Origin: Martinezella miluonensis
Lineage (GTDB): Bacteria > Pseudomonadota > Alphaproteobacteria > Rhizobiales > Rhizobiaceae
DNA length: 64,000 nucleotides
NCBI RefSeq assembly: GCF_900094545.1
Contig: NZ_FMAH01000008.1
Location: forward strand, 62,001-126,000
Direction: 5' to 3'
Notes under the pieces: generated by a model
Seen by the model: only the letters and a program-made list of their open reading frames with translations
Told to the model about the DNA's origin: nothing
Database searches by the model: none
Translations under genes and position numbers: made by a program
Shown: positions 15,901 through 25,354 of the stretch, one piece after another
Numbering within the stretch: position 1 is the first letter of the stretch
Layout of the letters: each line of letters begins with the position of its first letter

Positions 15901-17736
15901 CCAAAGATCCGCCTGCTCGCCGCCTTCGACCACCGCGACATCTTCATCGATCCCGATCCTCACATGGAAAAGACGCTGGCCGAACGGCAGCGCCTCTTCA
16001 ACCTGCCGCGCTCGAGCTGGCAGGATTTCGACAAGTCCATCCTGTCGAAGGGCGCCATGATCATTTCCCGCTCGGCGAAGTCGGTGACGCTGACGCCGGA
16101 AGCTGTCGCTGCCATCGGCATCGGCAAATCAGTCGCCACGCCGTTCGAGATCATGACGGCGATCCTCAGAGCGCCGGTGGACCTCCTGTGGTTTGGCGGC
16201 ATCGGCACATATGTCAAGGCACCGGCCGAAACGGATTCGGAAGTCGGCGATCGCGCCAACGATCCGATCCGCATCACGGCCGAGGAAGTTCGCGCCAAGG
16301 TGATCGGCGAGGGCGCCAATCTCGGCGTCACCCAGAAGGGCCGCATCGCCTATGGCCTCAAGGGTGGACGTTGCAACTCGGACGCCATCGACAACTCCGC
16401 CGGCGTCAACACCTCTGACGTCGAGGTCAACATCAAGATCGCGCTGGCATCTGCCATGTTCGCCGACCGGCTGACGCGCGCCAAGCGCGACACGCTGCTC
16501 GCCTCCATGACCGATGAAGTGGCCGTGCTGGTATTGCGCAACAACTATCTGCAATCCCTGGCGATTTCGCTGACGGAGCGCAAGGGCACCGGCAACGGCC
16601 TGGAACTCAGCCGCTTCATGAGCGTGCTGGAAGCGGCAAAGCAGCTCAACCGCAAGGTTGAGACCCTGCCTGACGACCAGACCTTCGCCGAGCGTTATGC
16701 CAACGGCCGGCCGCTGACCCGCCCGGAAATCGGCGTGCTGCTCTCCTATGCCAAGATCGTCCTCTTCGACGCGCTGGTCGCAAGCGACCTGCCCGACGAT
16801 CCCTACTTCGCAGCAACCCTCAGCCGGTATTTCCCGGCCAAGATGCAACGCTCAAATGCCGCCGATATCGACACTCACCGCCTGCGCCGCGAGATCATCG
16901 CCACAGCGCTCGCCAACGAGGCGATCAATAGGGGCGGTCCGGGCTTTGCGGTCAGCATGATGGATGCAACGGCGGTATCGGCTGCCGAGGTGGTCAAGGC
17001 AGCTGTGGTTGCCCGCGACGGCTTCGATCTCGACCGGCTCTGGAACGAGACGGATGCGCTGGATGGCAAGGTCGGCGGTCAGATGCAGAACCGCGTCTAC
17101 GGCGAGATCACAGAGGTCTACACGGTGTTGACCCGCCTGCTGCTGAAGACCGGTGCTGCCAAGGGCGACATCGAAGAGACGGTTAGCCGGCTTCGGGCAG
17201 CCTTGAAGAAGCTGCGACCCGTCTTCCTTAGCCAGATCCCAGCAGATTTCGCAGCCGAGATCGCCACGCGTGAGGCGGACTATCTGGCCGCCGGCCTGCC
17301 GGAAAAGCTGGCTTCGGAGATCGCCACGATCTACGCGCTCGTCCTCGTGCCTGAGATCATGCAGATCGCCGAGCGCACCGGCGACACGCTGAACCGAGCG
17401 GCCGAAAGCTACTTCACGGTCTCGCAGACCTTCCGCGTCGGCCGCCTGCTGCTTGCCGGCAGCAGGATCGTCACCGGCGACCACTACGAGAGCCTCGCTT
17501 TGGCGCGCAGCCTCGACCAGATCGCCGGCGCGCGCCGCGATATCGTCATCTCCGCTCTGTCCAATCATCCGAAGGACAAACAGCCGGTTCAGGCATGGCA
17601 TGCGGAAGACCGTATCCGCATCAATCGCATTGCCGAAGAGCTCGGCGGCCTCAGCGAAAGCGGCGATCCGAACCTCGCTCGCATTACCGTTGCCGCCGGC
17701 CTGCTCAGCGATCTTGCGAACGGCCGGGCAAGGTGA
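12946..17736 (+). CDS. gdhB: NAD-specific glutamate dehydrogenase (large, 180-kDa type)
   Basis: The 1596-residue protein is the large NAD-glutamate dehydrogenase found in many proteobacteria and actinomycetes; it deaminates glutamate to 2-oxoglutarate and ammonium in catabolism. A long N-terminal region with ACT-like regulatory folds precedes the catalytic core. The core segment VGAKGGFYPKK (near residue 835) carries the substrate Lys, and DNISGADIIPPADTVRLDGD and GEGANLGVTQKGRIAY follow. Full length, no break. GGGAGGAATT precedes the ATG. The 294-base gap to the divergent pyridoxal kinase gene is AT-rich before the start. The symbol is by common usage; gdh2 is also used. Confidence 0.95.
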   Translation: MAPKSNPKREKQIEAARKIAATTGEAHLDPEILFGRASNDDMELYSPEMLALAATHAAKELAAWNGTAPRVSIDQVANIEPDGVAVSILSITDHNMPFLYESVMGEVTSSYRDLYMAVHPILVIEGGKQPSLYSAERPSDPAHRVSHIQLHLSPLTAAQAADLTRRVQTVLDQTHLAVSDWKPMLSRLDTVISELSTYEAAGRRKNDRDEALAFLAWLRDGNFTFLGMREYVYSGKGANAKVERDRGTGLGILSNPDVRVLRQGQDAVTTTPEILAFLDGPDLLIVTKANVKSIVHRRAYMDYVGVKRFDADGNVTGELRIVGLFTSTAYTSTAAEVPLLRSKVQKVKDHFGFDPTSHSGRMLENTLESYPRDDLFQIDTTLLASFAEQINDLTDRPRVRALPRIDQFDRFVSVIVYVPREEYDSVVREKIGNYLKSVYDGRVSAYYPAFPEASVARVHFIIGRSAGKTPHVPQAKLEEAIRAITARWDERFVTLAGPKAPSISISQAFQEAFSPEDAFADLPDITATAGAEPIRIGFYIRKDEAGDILSLKIFHGDGNLALSRRVPLLENLGFNVISERTFDIYVTAKGGSTGHVVLHDMELEARNGLTIDLARHGAALEEAFLAAFGGTIDNDAFNRLIVSADLSARETNVLRAYSRYLRQAGIAYSQDYISSTLDKYPHVAGSLFRLFHDTLDPKLNDKNRTKKLAELHAAIETELADVPSLDDDRILRRYVNAIDATLRTNYFQKNADGTPRAMLAFKLDPKLLDGLPEPRPFREIFVYGVEVEGVHLRFGKVARGGLRWSDRAEDYRTEVLGLVKAQQVKNAVIVPVGAKGGFYPKKLPIGGSRDEVFNAGREAYKTYIRTLLSITDNISGADIIPPADTVRLDGDDPYFVVAADKGTATFSDTANALAQEAGFWLDDAFASGGSAGYDHKKMGITARGAWETVKRHFREMDIDIQTTPFNVVGVGDMSGDVFGNGMLLSPKIRLLAAFDHRDIFIDPDPHMEKTLAERQRLFNLPRSSWQDFDKSILSKGAMIISRSAKSVTLTPEAVAAIGIGKSVATPFEIMTAILRAPVDLLWFGGIGTYVKAPAETDSEVGDRANDPIRITAEEVRAKVIGEGANLGVTQKGRIAYGLKGGRCNSDAIDNSAGVNTSDVEVNIKIALASAMFADRLTRAKRDTLLASMTDEVAVLVLRNNYLQSLAISLTERKGTGNGLELSRFMSVLEAAKQLNRKVETLPDDQTFAERYANGRPLTRPEIGVLLSYAKIVLFDALVASDLPDDPYFAATLSRYFPAKMQRSNAADIDTHRLRREIIATALANEAINRGGPGFAVSMMDATAVSAAEVVKAAVVARDGFDLDRLWNETDALDGKVGGQMQNRVYGEITEVYTVLTRLLLKTGAAKGDIEETVSRLRAALKKLRPVFLSQIPADFAAEIATREADYLAAGLPEKLASEIATIYALVLVPEIMQIAERTGDTLNRAAESYFTVSQTFRVGRLLLAGSRIVTGDHYESLALARSLDQIAGARRDIVISALSNHPKDKQPVQAWHAEDRIRINRIAEELGGLSESGDPNLARITVAAGLLSDLANGRAR

Positions 17737-17788
17737 CACAGTCCGCCCCGACCCGGCAAACGGGTAAGGGATTGAGGGGCTGAACTTG

Positions 17789-19177
17789 GTGACGACTGAA
17801 ATTGACAATGGCGTGCCGGCAAAAGTGCCGGCACGAGGCATCTGGGGCTGGATGTTCTTCGACTGGGCGGCCCAGCCGTTCTTCACCGTCGTCACCACCT
17901 TCATCTTCGGCCCCTATTTCGTCGCGCGACTGACGACCGATCCGATCTCCGCACAGACGACATGGAGCAACATGGCGACGATCTCCTCGGTGATCATCGC
18001 CATCCTCTCGCCGGTCCTCGGCTCGATCGCGGATCAATCCGGTGCTCGCAAACCGTGGATCGCCTTCTTCGCCGTCATCAAGATCGCCAGCCTCTTCTGC
18101 CTCTGGGGCGCCGCACCCGGATCGCCGGTGATCTATCCGGTAATCTTCATGATCCTGGCTTCGATCTCGGCCGAATTCTCGATCGTCTTTAACGATTCCA
18201 TGATGCCGCGGCTGGTCGGCAAGGATGATGTCGGTAGGCTGTCGAATGCAGCCTGGGGGCTCGGCTATCTCGGCGGCATGATCGTGCTGATCACTGTCGT
18301 TGCGCTGCTCGCCGGCAATCCGCAGACCGGCAAGACCATTCTCGGCCTGACGCCGCTCTTCGGCCTCGATGCCACGCTCGGTGAGGACGCGCGCATCACT
18401 GGGCCGATTTCCGCCGTCTGGTACTTTCTCTTCATCTTGCCGATGTTCTTCTTCACGCCCGACGCCGCCCGCGGCCTGCCGCTTCGTGCCGCCGTTCGCT
18501 CGGGCCTGCACGAACTCACCATGACCTTGGGCGAGCTGAAGCGCCGACGCGGCATCAGCCTCTTCCTCATCGCGCGCATGGTCTATCAGGATGGCGTCAA
18601 CGGCCTGCTGATCCTCGGTGGCACCTTTGCGGCAGGCATGTTCGGCTGGGCGACGATCGAGATCGGCATCTACGGCATCATCCTCAATGTCATCGCCATT
18701 TTCGGGTGCTTCGCCGCCGGCTATGTCGACCGCTGGCTGGGCTCGAAGACGACGGTCATGATCAGCCTGACGCTGCTGCTCGTCGCCACTTTCGGCATCC
18801 TCTCGACTGGACCGGGCTTCACGCTTTTCGGCCTTGTCCCGCTCTCGACGGTCAGTTCCGGCGGTCTGTTCGGCACCGCGGCGGAGAAAGCCTATATCGG
18901 CTATGGCCTCTTGATCGGCATCGCCTTCGGCCCCGTACAGGCCTCCTCGCGCTCTTATCTCGCCCGCAGCGTCAGCCTCTCGGAAGCCGGGCGTTATTTC
19001 GGCATTTATGCACTCTCGGGCCGCGCCACCAGCTTCATGGCGACGCTGTTCTTCTCGCTGGTAACCTACTGGAGCGGCTCGGCCCGCCTCGGCATGGCGA
19101 CGCTCGTCATCTTCCTTGCCGGCGGCCTCTTGCTTTTGCTGCCGACACCCTATCCGGCCGATAGGGTGTCAAAATAG
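17789..19177 (+). CDS. MFS transporter, UMF1/Atg22-like family
   Basis: The product of about 463 residues has roughly 12 hydrophobic segments. It opens RGIWGWMFFDWAAQPFFTVV, the FDWA-type start of the UMF1 branch of the major facilitator superfamily that also includes yeast vacuolar Atg22 (amino-acid efflux). A second family marker is the DxVGRLSNAAWGLGYLGG region near 150. The substrate is unknown; proximity to glutamate dehydrogenase (52 bases downstream) hints at amino-acid export, but this is inference. The start is GTG at 17789 (or TTG at 17786), preceded by GAGGGG. Its last codons contain a perfect 10-bp hairpin (19144-19170). Confidence 0.85.
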   Translation: MTTEIDNGVPAKVPARGIWGWMFFDWAAQPFFTVVTTFIFGPYFVARLTTDPISAQTTWSNMATISSVIIAILSPVLGSIADQSGARKPWIAFFAVIKIASLFCLWGAAPGSPVIYPVIFMILASISAEFSIVFNDSMMPRLVGKDDVGRLSNAAWGLGYLGGMIVLITVVALLAGNPQTGKTILGLTPLFGLDATLGEDARITGPISAVWYFLFILPMFFFTPDAARGLPLRAAVRSGLHELTMTLGELKRRRGISLFLIARMVYQDGVNGLLILGGTFAAGMFGWATIEIGIYGIILNVIAIFGCFAAGYVDRWLGSKTTVMISLTLLLVATFGILSTGPGFTLFGLVPLSTVSSGGLFGTAAEKAYIGYGLLIGIAFGPVQASSRSYLARSVSLSEAGRYFGIYALSGRATSFMATLFFSLVTYWSGSARLGMATLVIFLAGGLLLLLPTPYPADRVSK

Positions 19178-19186
19178 ACAAAGAAA

Positions 19187-19212
19187 ATCCCGGCGGGCGA
19201 ACCAGCCGGGAT
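19187..19212 (-). terminator. Terminator between convergent MFS and purH genes
   Basis: ATCCCGGC pairs with GCCGGGAT. Read on the minus strand, the stem is followed by TTTTCTTTG, so it best serves purH. A separate perfect stem, GACACCCTAT/ATAGGGTGTC (19144-19170), lies inside the end of the MFS coding region. Confidence 0.7.
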
Positions 19213-19243
19213 ATAAGATTTTGCAATCGCGTATATCCGCCGA

Positions 19244-20860
19244 TCAATGGCGGAAGTGGCGCACGCCGGTAAAGACCATCGCGACATTGTGCTCGTTGGC
19301 CGCGTCGATGACCTCCTGATCGCGCATCGAGCCGCCTGGCTGGATGACCGCCGTGGCGCCTGCGGCAATCGCCGAAAGCAGACCGTCCGCGAAGGGCAGG
19401 AAGGCTTCGGAGGCGACGGCAGAACCGCGGGTCAGCGGCTCGGCAAGCCCTATGGCCTTGGCGGCTTCCTCGGCCTTGATGGCAGCGATCCGGGCGGAAT
19501 CGACACGGCTCATCTGTCCCGCGCCGATACCCGCCGTCTGGCCGTCCTTGGCGTAAACAACGGCATTCGACTTCACATGCTTGGCGACGCGGAAGGCAAA
19601 CTTCATGTCTTCCAGCTCCTGTGCCGTAGGCGCACGCTTGGTGACAACCTTGAGCTCCATATCCTCGACCAATGCGTTGTCGCGGTTCTGGACCAGCAGG
19701 CCGCCGGAAACGGTCTTTGCGGTCAGGCCGGCAGCGCGCGGATCGGGCAGGGCGCCGACCGAAAGCAGGCGAAGGTTCGGCTTGCGAGCGATGATCGCCT
19801 TGGCTTCCTCGGTGACGTCGGGCGCAATGATGACTTCGGTGAAGAGCTTGACGATCTCCTCGGCGGTTTCCGCATCGAGCAGGCTGTTCAGCGCGATGAT
19901 GCCGCCGAAGGCCGAGACGGAATCGCAGGCAAGAGCCCGCTTATAGGCCTCCACGAGGCTCGGGCCGGTGGCAACGCCGCAGGGGTTGGCGTGCTTGATG
20001 ATCGCGCAGGCCGGCCCGTTTTCCGGGAGGAACTCGGCAACGAGTTCATAAGCCGCATCGGTATCGTTGATGTTGTTGTAGGAAAGCTGTTTGCCCTGGA
20101 GCAGCGTTGCCGTGGAAACGCCCGGGCGATTTTCGCCTGTCACGTAGAAGGCGGCCTTCTGGTGCGGGTTTTCGCCGTAGCGCATCTCCTCGCGCAGGAC
20201 GCCACCGATGACGCGGTGGCGCGGCGCGGCGATATCGAGCGCTTCGGCAAACCAGTTGGAGATCACCGCATCATAGGCAGCCGTGCGGGCAAAGGCCTTG
20301 GCGGCCATGCGCTTGCGGAAATCGTAGCTCGTCTGTCCGGCATCGGCAGACAGTTGGGCCAGCAGCTCGGCATAATCAGCGGGATCCGTGAGTGTCGTCA
20401 CATAGGCATGGTTCTTGGCCGAAGCGCGGATCATCGCCGGGCCGCCGATATCGATATTCTCGACCGTCGTCGGGTAATCGCCGCCGGCCTTGCGAACGTC
20501 CTCGAAGGGGTAGAGGTTGATAACGGCAAGGTCGATGGCCTCGATGCCGTGCTCCTTCATAGCCGCCTGATGCTCGGCATCGTCGCGGATGGCGAGCAGG
20601 CCGCCATGTACCTTCGGATGCAGCGTCTTGACCCGGCCGTCCATGATCTCCGGAAAATCCGTCACTTCGGATACGTCGGTGACGGCAAGGCCAGCCGCGG
20701 CAATCGCCTTATGCGTGCCGCCTGTCGACAGCAGGCGCACGCCCTGTTCGCTGAGCGCGCGCGCCAACTCGACGATGCCGGTCTTGTCGAAGACGGACAG
20801 AAGCGCGGTTTTTACCTTCACCTTGTCGGGAGCGGGGATTTTCTTGGAAACGACGGCCAT
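19244..20860 (-). CDS. purH: Bifunctional AICAR formyltransferase / IMP cyclohydrolase
   Basis: The 538-residue enzyme performs the last two steps of purine synthesis. The N-terminal cyclohydrolase domain shows [20 protein letters not shown] and [16 protein letters not shown] (about 70-85). The C-terminal transformylase shows [13 protein letters not shown] (about 210-222), the catalytic KHANPCGVA (about 275-283), [15 protein letters not shown], and the end segment LPFADGL...[18 protein letters not shown]. The frame extends 7 codons upstream; the ATG at 20860 has GGAG at proper distance and is chosen. It is the last gene of the htpX-rsmB-heparinase-purH minus-strand series. Confidence 0.96.
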   Translation of the reverse strand: MAVVSKKIPAPDKVKVKTALLSVFDKTGIVELARALSEQGVRLLSTGGTHKAIAAAGLAVTDVSEVTDFPEIMDGRVKTLHPKVHGGLLAIRDDAEHQAAMKEHGIEAIDLAVINLYPFEDVRKAGGDYPTTVENIDIGGPAMIRASAKNHAYVTTLTDPADYAELLAQLSADAGQTSYDFRKRMAAKAFARTAAYDAVISNWFAEALDIAAPRHRVIGGVLREEMRYGENPHQKAAFYVTGENRPGVSTATLLQGKQLSYNNINDTDAAYELVAEFLPENGPACAIIKHANPCGVATGPSLVEAYKRALACDSVSAFGGIIALNSLLDAETAEEIVKLFTEVIIAPDVTEEAKAIIARKPNLRLLSVGALPDPRAAGLTAKTVSGGLLVQNRDNALVEDMELKVVTKRAPTAQELEDMKFAFRVAKHVKSNAVVYAKDGQTAGIGAGQMSRVDSARIAAIKAEEAAKAIGLAEPLTRGSAVASEAFLPFADGLLSAIAAGATAVIQPGGSMRDQEVIDAANEHNVAMVFTGVRHFRH

Positions 20861-20955
20861 GGGCTTTCTCCGGTCTAGCATAGGGAGATGACACGTCCGG
20901 CGGAAATGGCGCGGGACGATGATGCCGCCCCGTTAGCATAGCTGACGCGCTTAGC

Positions 20956-22602
20956 CTATGGCCGATGGGACAAAAACCAGCGGATTTCCGGCTTTTCGGT
21001 AATCCGGAAGACGATCTCGAGCTGATCGGAAGAGCGCATGCCCGAGGGATCGGCAAAGAAGATATCTTCTGCCACCAGCACCTCGTTGCCGGGCGAGGAG
21101 AAGACCCAGGTCTCGCCATCGGGCGCGATCAGCAGGGCAGAATCCGTCTCGGTCTGCAGCAGGCTGATGGAGGGATGGATATGGAAGCGCGCCGAGGCGA
21201 TGCCGTCGCCCTTCGGCGCCTGCTTCCTGCCCTCCGGCACGAAGAAGCGGTCGCGGCCGGCCAGGATAGTGCCTTTGGCGTTGAGGCTCAGCTCGCGCTC
21301 GTGAACATAGCCGAAAGTCGAGAGATAACCGTCATGCGCGGCTCTGACATAGTCGCGCCCGTCCTCGGTCTCGGCGCGCTCGATGATAACCTTCTTCACG
21401 CCGCCGACCATGATCGGCCCCAAATGCTTGGATTTGGAGAACTGAGACGACGACGTGTCGTTGAGCGCGACGGCCGAATGCGCAGCGGTCGCCCGCGCGG
21501 CCTGCACGTAGCGGTCGCCGGCAAATTCCGGCGATCCGGAATTGATGATGAAGCGCGTCTTGCCCGACGACATTTCGAAGGAGAGACAGCCCGCATGCGC
21601 CGTGCGGCTGAGATCGGCCGAGGCAGGAGCGCCGGCATCGATGATGACGACGGCCTGGCCGGCGGCCAACCGGTGATATTTCGTGTGCGGCAGCGCCTTG
21701 AAGATCTGCCCCGCCGTTTCGTCGTAGCGCAGCACAGACATGAGTTCATTGGCAAGCGTCGATGTTGCGCCGTTGAAAAGCGCCAGATCGCCATCCTGAT
21801 GCCGGAAGAAGCGCAGCGCGGGATACATGCGATCGATGCCGGGAATGAGCCGTATCGGCACGTCGTGGCCGAGATTGACGTAGGTCTGACGCAGAGGCAG
21901 CAGATCGAGCAGCAGCTCCAGCGACACCCGCGGATTGCGGGAGATATGGCCGCCGTCTGCCAAGATCTGCCGGTCGATTTCACGATCGAGCGCCTGACCC
22001 GCCCGCTTCACCGCTAAGGCACCGTTCGGCATGGCAACCGACGACATCGCAAGCGCGATTCGCACACGAAAACGGGTCGTGCCATCCCGCGCCGACGACG
22101 CCATCCGGCGCAAAAAGCGGACATGGAGCACAAGCACGCGCATGAAACGGCGATAGAAGCCGCTATCCGTGCCGTGCAGAAGCACGGGTGAATGCGAAAG
22201 GAGAGCAATGAGCCGCTGTGCGGCGATATCGGGTGCCCAGGCAAGCCCATGAAGGCGGCGACCGTGAACGGCAATCCAATCCGTGAGGACGGAGCGCGCC
22301 ATGGCCGAGGCCTGATCGCTCTTCTCAGCGCGCAGATGCCGCAGCCAGCGGAAATTGTGCAGCCGCGCCGCAAACGCCCGTGATGGCAGCTCTAGCGAGA
22401 AAGGGGAGGCGCCTTGCGTTTCGAGAACCCTGCCGGCCAGCAGGATGCGGCCGTTCAAAAGTTCCTCGACAAAAAAAGGATCGATGCTACGGAGATCCGT
22501 CGGCGCCACGATGAGGCGTTCCGGCACACGCATCGTGTGGCGGGTGAGACGCAATCGCGTCAACGCCGCGCGGCGAGACATCCGCCGCCATGCTTCCCGC
22601 AT
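20956..22602 (-). CDS. Heparinase II/III family protein
   Basis: The product of about 548 residues shows the heparinase II/III layout: an alpha-helical N-terminal half (FRWLRHLRAEK, DWIAVHGRRLHGLAWAPDI, LADGGHISRNPR near 220) and a beta-sandwich C-terminal half (ALNDTSSSQF, GYVHERELSLNAKGTILAGRD). The DGGHISRNP and HDGYLSTFGYVHER segments correspond to the family's lyase-type catalytic area. No signal peptide is evident, which is unusual for an enzyme acting outside the cell. In rhizobia this gene is regularly found between rsmB and purH; its polysaccharide substrate is unknown. The start could also be 19 codons earlier (22659). Confidence 0.82.
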   Translation of the reverse strand: MREAWRRMSRRAALTRLRLTRHTMRVPERLIVAPTDLRSIDPFFVEELLNGRILLAGRVLETQGASPFSLELPSRAFAARLHNFRWLRHLRAEKSDQASAMARSVLTDWIAVHGRRLHGLAWAPDIAAQRLIALLSHSPVLLHGTDSGFYRRFMRVLVLHVRFLRRMASSARDGTTRFRVRIALAMSSVAMPNGALAVKRAGQALDREIDRQILADGGHISRNPRVSLELLLDLLPLRQTYVNLGHDVPIRLIPGIDRMYPALRFFRHQDGDLALFNGATSTLANELMSVLRYDETAGQIFKALPHTKYHRLAAGQAVVIIDAGAPASADLSRTAHAGCLSFEMSSGKTRFIINSGSPEFAGDRYVQAARATAAHSAVALNDTSSSQFSKSKHLGPIMVGGVKKVIIERAETEDGRDYVRAAHDGYLSTFGYVHERELSLNAKGTILAGRDRFFVPEGRKQAPKGDGIASARFHIHPSISLLQTETDSALLIAPDGETWVFSSPGNEVLVAEDIFFADPSGMRSSDQLEIVFRITEKPEIRWFLSHRP

Positions 22603-22791
22603 GTATGAACTCACAAAACCCTGCCGCAGACCTGCATATTTGCTTCTGCTTACTCTCATTACCCGTAGTTAAAAAGAGGTTACAAATATACCAATTAAGA
22701 ACAGGTTACCGGCTTTTGACCCATTCCCGAAAGCCTGTGGAAACCACGACTATCGCGATTCCGCTGTTCTTCGAATCGCGAAAGCACTCTC

Positions 22792-22854
22792 TCTTCTTGT
22801 TTCGCACGCATTCCGGCCGGAAAACCGCTGCGCACTTTTCCTGGAAATACTCTA
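22792..22854. repeat. Dispersed intergenic repeat, CCGGCCGGAAAACCGC type, copy 2
   Basis: This is the most complete copy of the family: TCTTCTTGTTTCGCACGC, then TTCCGGCCGGAAAACCGCTG, CGCACTTTTCCTGGAAAT and ACTCTA. The last three bases are the complement of the TAG stop codon of rsmB, so the repeat end doubles as the gene's stop. Next to it (22753-22781) is an 8-bp hairpin, TCGCGATT/AATCGCGA. The gap 22603-22851 between rsmB and the heparinase-like gene holds nothing else recognisable. Confidence 0.78.
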
Positions 22855-24261
22855 TGAAAGGCGCCGAAGAACGACTGCGTAGAAGCCGTCCAGGCCGGAG
22901 GCAAAACCATCGGCAAGCGTCAGCATGTCAGGCGTGGTGCGGAAGGCACCGAGCGGCGAAATCGCCGCTTCGAGGCCCGGCCAGTCGCCCGCCGCGATCG
23001 GAACCCGCTCGACGCTGTCGGTATCGGCAAGAAGACGAGCAACGAGATCTTCGCCCTCCTCTGGATCGAGCGAGCAGTTGGAGAAGACCACGAGGCCGCC
23101 GGGCTTGACCAACGTCAGGGCGTGACGAAGCAGCCGCTCCTGCAGGCCGGCAAGCTTGGCGATATCCTCCAGGCCCTTGGTCCAGAGCACATCGGGATGG
23201 CGGCGCGTGGTCCCGGTCGAGGAGCAGGGCGCATCGAGAAGAGCGGCATCGAATAGTTCGTCGGGCCGATATTTACTCATGTCGGCGACGACGGTTTCAG
23301 CCTCGAAACCGAGGCGCGCCAGATTGCCGGACAATCTTTTCAGCCGGTTGGCAGACTGGTCGAGAGCCGTGACCTTGGCGCCTGCGAGAATGAGCTGCGC
23401 CGTTTTGCCGCCAGGGGCCGCACAGAGATCGACGACCCGCTTGTCGGCCAGCGGGCCGAAGAGCTTAGCCGGAATGCTGGCAGCTGCATCCTGCACCCAC
23501 CATTCGCCTTCACCGAAACCCTCGAGCGATGGGATGGATCCCTCGAAGGCGGCGAGCCGCACCCCACCGGTCGGCAGAACCACGCCGTTGAGCCGTTTCG
23601 CCCAGCCTTCCGCGTCGGATTTTACTGTAAGATCGATTGCCGCTGGCTCGAGCTGCGTCTGGGAAATTTTGAGCGCGGCCGAAGCGCCATAGGCGGCCTC
23701 CAGGCGGGTGAGAAACCAGGCCGGCATCGCGGGCACGCCCGCGACCTGCTCGAGAATGTCCTGCTTCTCCCGGCCTATGCGGCGGAGAATGGCATTGACC
23801 AGCTTGGCAAAGCGGCGATTGCGGGGATCGCGGTTGGCCTGCTCGACGGCAAGATCGACGGCAGAATGGTCAGGCACATCGAGATACAGCATCTGTGCGG
23901 CACCAACGACAAGTACATGATGGAGCGCGCGAGCGCCTTCCGGCAGCGGCGAATCGAGCAGGGACGATATCGTCGCCTCGATACGCGGCAGATGCCGCAG
24001 CGCGCTGTTGAGGATGGCGCGCACGAGCGCCCGGTCGCTTTCGCCAAGCGCCTTGTAGGCAGGGTTGCCGCCTTCAGCATCCAGCATGCCGTCGAGCGGC
24101 GTCTTGCGATCGATGACGGCGGCAAGGATCTTCGTCGCAGCGGCGCGCGCCGCAGAACCTGGCTTCGCCGGCGCCGAATCATGCAATCTGGAATCAGTCG
24201 GCCTCTTGCCGGATCTCTTTCCGTCTTTGTTGAAAGCTTTGTTTTTCGTGTCAGAACTCAA
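22852..24261 (-). CDS. rsmB: 16S rRNA (cytosine-967-C5)-methyltransferase, RsmB/NOP family
   Basis: The 469-residue protein has an N-terminal NusB-like helical domain ([21 protein letters not shown] onward) and a C-terminal Rossmann methyltransferase. Visible motifs are the SAM-binding [36 protein letters not shown] with the motif-IV Cys, and [15 protein letters not shown] with the catalytic Cys. It should place m5C on the small-subunit rRNA. The start is a TTG whose bases overlap the TGA stop of htpX (TTGA), a typical coupled arrangement, and no later ATG is suitable. The stop codon lies inside a dispersed repeat. Confidence 0.9.
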   Translation of the reverse strand: MSSDTKNKAFNKDGKRSGKRPTDSRLHDSAPAKPGSAARAAATKILAAVIDRKTPLDGMLDAEGGNPAYKALGESDRALVRAILNSALRHLPRIEATISSLLDSPLPEGARALHHVLVVGAAQMLYLDVPDHSAVDLAVEQANRDPRNRRFAKLVNAILRRIGREKQDILEQVAGVPAMPAWFLTRLEAAYGASAALKISQTQLEPAAIDLTVKSDAEGWAKRLNGVVLPTGGVRLAAFEGSIPSLEGFGEGEWWVQDAAASIPAKLFGPLADKRVVDLCAAPGGKTAQLILAGAKVTALDQSANRLKRLSGNLARLGFEAETVVADMSKYRPDELFDAALLDAPCSSTGTTRRHPDVLWTKGLEDIAKLAGLQERLLRHALTLVKPGGLVVFSNCSLDPEEGEDLVARLLADTDSVERVPIAAGDWPGLEAAISPLGAFRTTPDMLTLADGFASGLDGFYAVVLRRLS

Positions 24262-25244
24262 GACCAGGGACCCTTCGGCGGTTGCGAACCACCGCGACCC
24301 GTATTCGGCACGGAGCGCGATTTCCGCTCCGGATTAGCAGTCAAGACCGGTCCCGTCGAGCCAAAGCCCGCAGATGGCGCCATGGGCGAGGCGCTGCCAC
24401 CGCCATAACGAGCCATGTCATGCAGCGCCGCGATGCGGTTTTCCGTGTTCGGATGGGTCGAGAACAGATTGTCCATGCGTTCACCCGACAGCGGATTGAT
24501 AATGAACATATGCGCCGTTGCTGGATGGCCCTCGGCCTCTTCATTCGGAATATGCTCCGCACTGCGGGCGATCTTGCCGAGCGCCGAGGCCAGCCAAAGC
24601 GGGTTGCCGCAAATTTCTGCGCCGCGGCGGTCGGCGGAGTATTCACGCGTGCGGCTGATCGCCATCTGCACCAGCATCGCCGCCAGAGGCGCGACGATCA
24701 TCGCCACCAAGACGCCGACCATGCCGAGCGGATTGTTGTTGTCGCGGCGACCACCGAAGAAGAAGGCAAAATTGCCGAGCATGGATATGGCGCCGGCAAG
24801 CGTCGCCGTAATCGTCATGGTCAGCGTGTCGCGGTTCTGCACATGGGCCAGCTCGTGCGCCATCACGCCGGCCACCTCCTCTGGCGTCAACGCATGTAGC
24901 AGACCGGTGGAAGCAGCTACGGCGGCATTTTCCGGATTGCGGCCCGTCGCGAAAGCATTCGGCTGTGGGCTGTCGTAGAGATAGACCTTCGGCATCGGCA
25001 GGCCAGCATTGCGAGCGAGATCGCGGACGATACGGTAGAATTCCGGAGCGCTGCGCTCATCCACCTCCTGCGCACCATAGGTGGAAAGCACCATTCGGTC
25101 CGAATTCCAGTAGGAAAAGAAATTCATGCCGGCAGCGACGACAAATGCGATCAACATGCCGGACTGACCGCCGATCAGATAGCCAACACCCATGAAAAGG
25201 GCGGTCATGAAGGCGAGCAGCATCGCGGTGCGCATGAGATTCAT
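24258..25244 (-). CDS. htpX: Membrane zinc metalloprotease HtpX
   Basis: The 328-residue inner-membrane M48 protease degrades damaged membrane proteins. Two N-terminal hydrophobic segments (about 5-21 and 25-45) precede the protease domain. The zinc motif HELAH is at 130-134, the third ligand lies in the [11 protein letters not shown] segment, and two further hydrophobic stretches follow the motif. A Pro/Gly/Ser-rich tail beyond the core is common in rhizobia. [10 protein letters not shown] is the family start; the open frame begins 10 codons earlier. It overlaps the rsmB start by four bases, so the genes form an operon. Heat or envelope-stress control is usual but no site is visible. Confidence 0.93.
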   Translation of the reverse strand: MNLMRTAMLLAFMTALFMGVGYLIGGQSGMLIAFVVAAGMNFFSYWNSDRMVLSTYGAQEVDERSAPEFYRIVRDLARNAGLPMPKVYLYDSPQPNAFATGRNPENAAVAASTGLLHALTPEEVAGVMAHELAHVQNRDTLTMTITATLAGAISMLGNFAFFFGGRRDNNNPLGMVGVLVAMIVAPLAAMLVQMAISRTREYSADRRGAEICGNPLWLASALGKIARSAEHIPNEEAEGHPATAHMFIINPLSGERMDNLFSTHPNTENRIAALHDMARYGGGSASPMAPSAGFGSTGPVLTANPERKSRSVPNTGRGGSQPPKGPWS

Positions 25245-25354
25245 CGAGGGGTCTCCAACACATATGTCGCCCAAACCTTTTTCTTTGTGGCCGGACGCAT
25301 TATGATTTGGCTATTCCTCCCCTCATTTCAATATTTCGGAGGTCATGCGAGACC

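Noticed and set aside
19247..20878. 543-codon open frame antisense to purH
   Set aside because: It mirrors purH exactly and has no family features.
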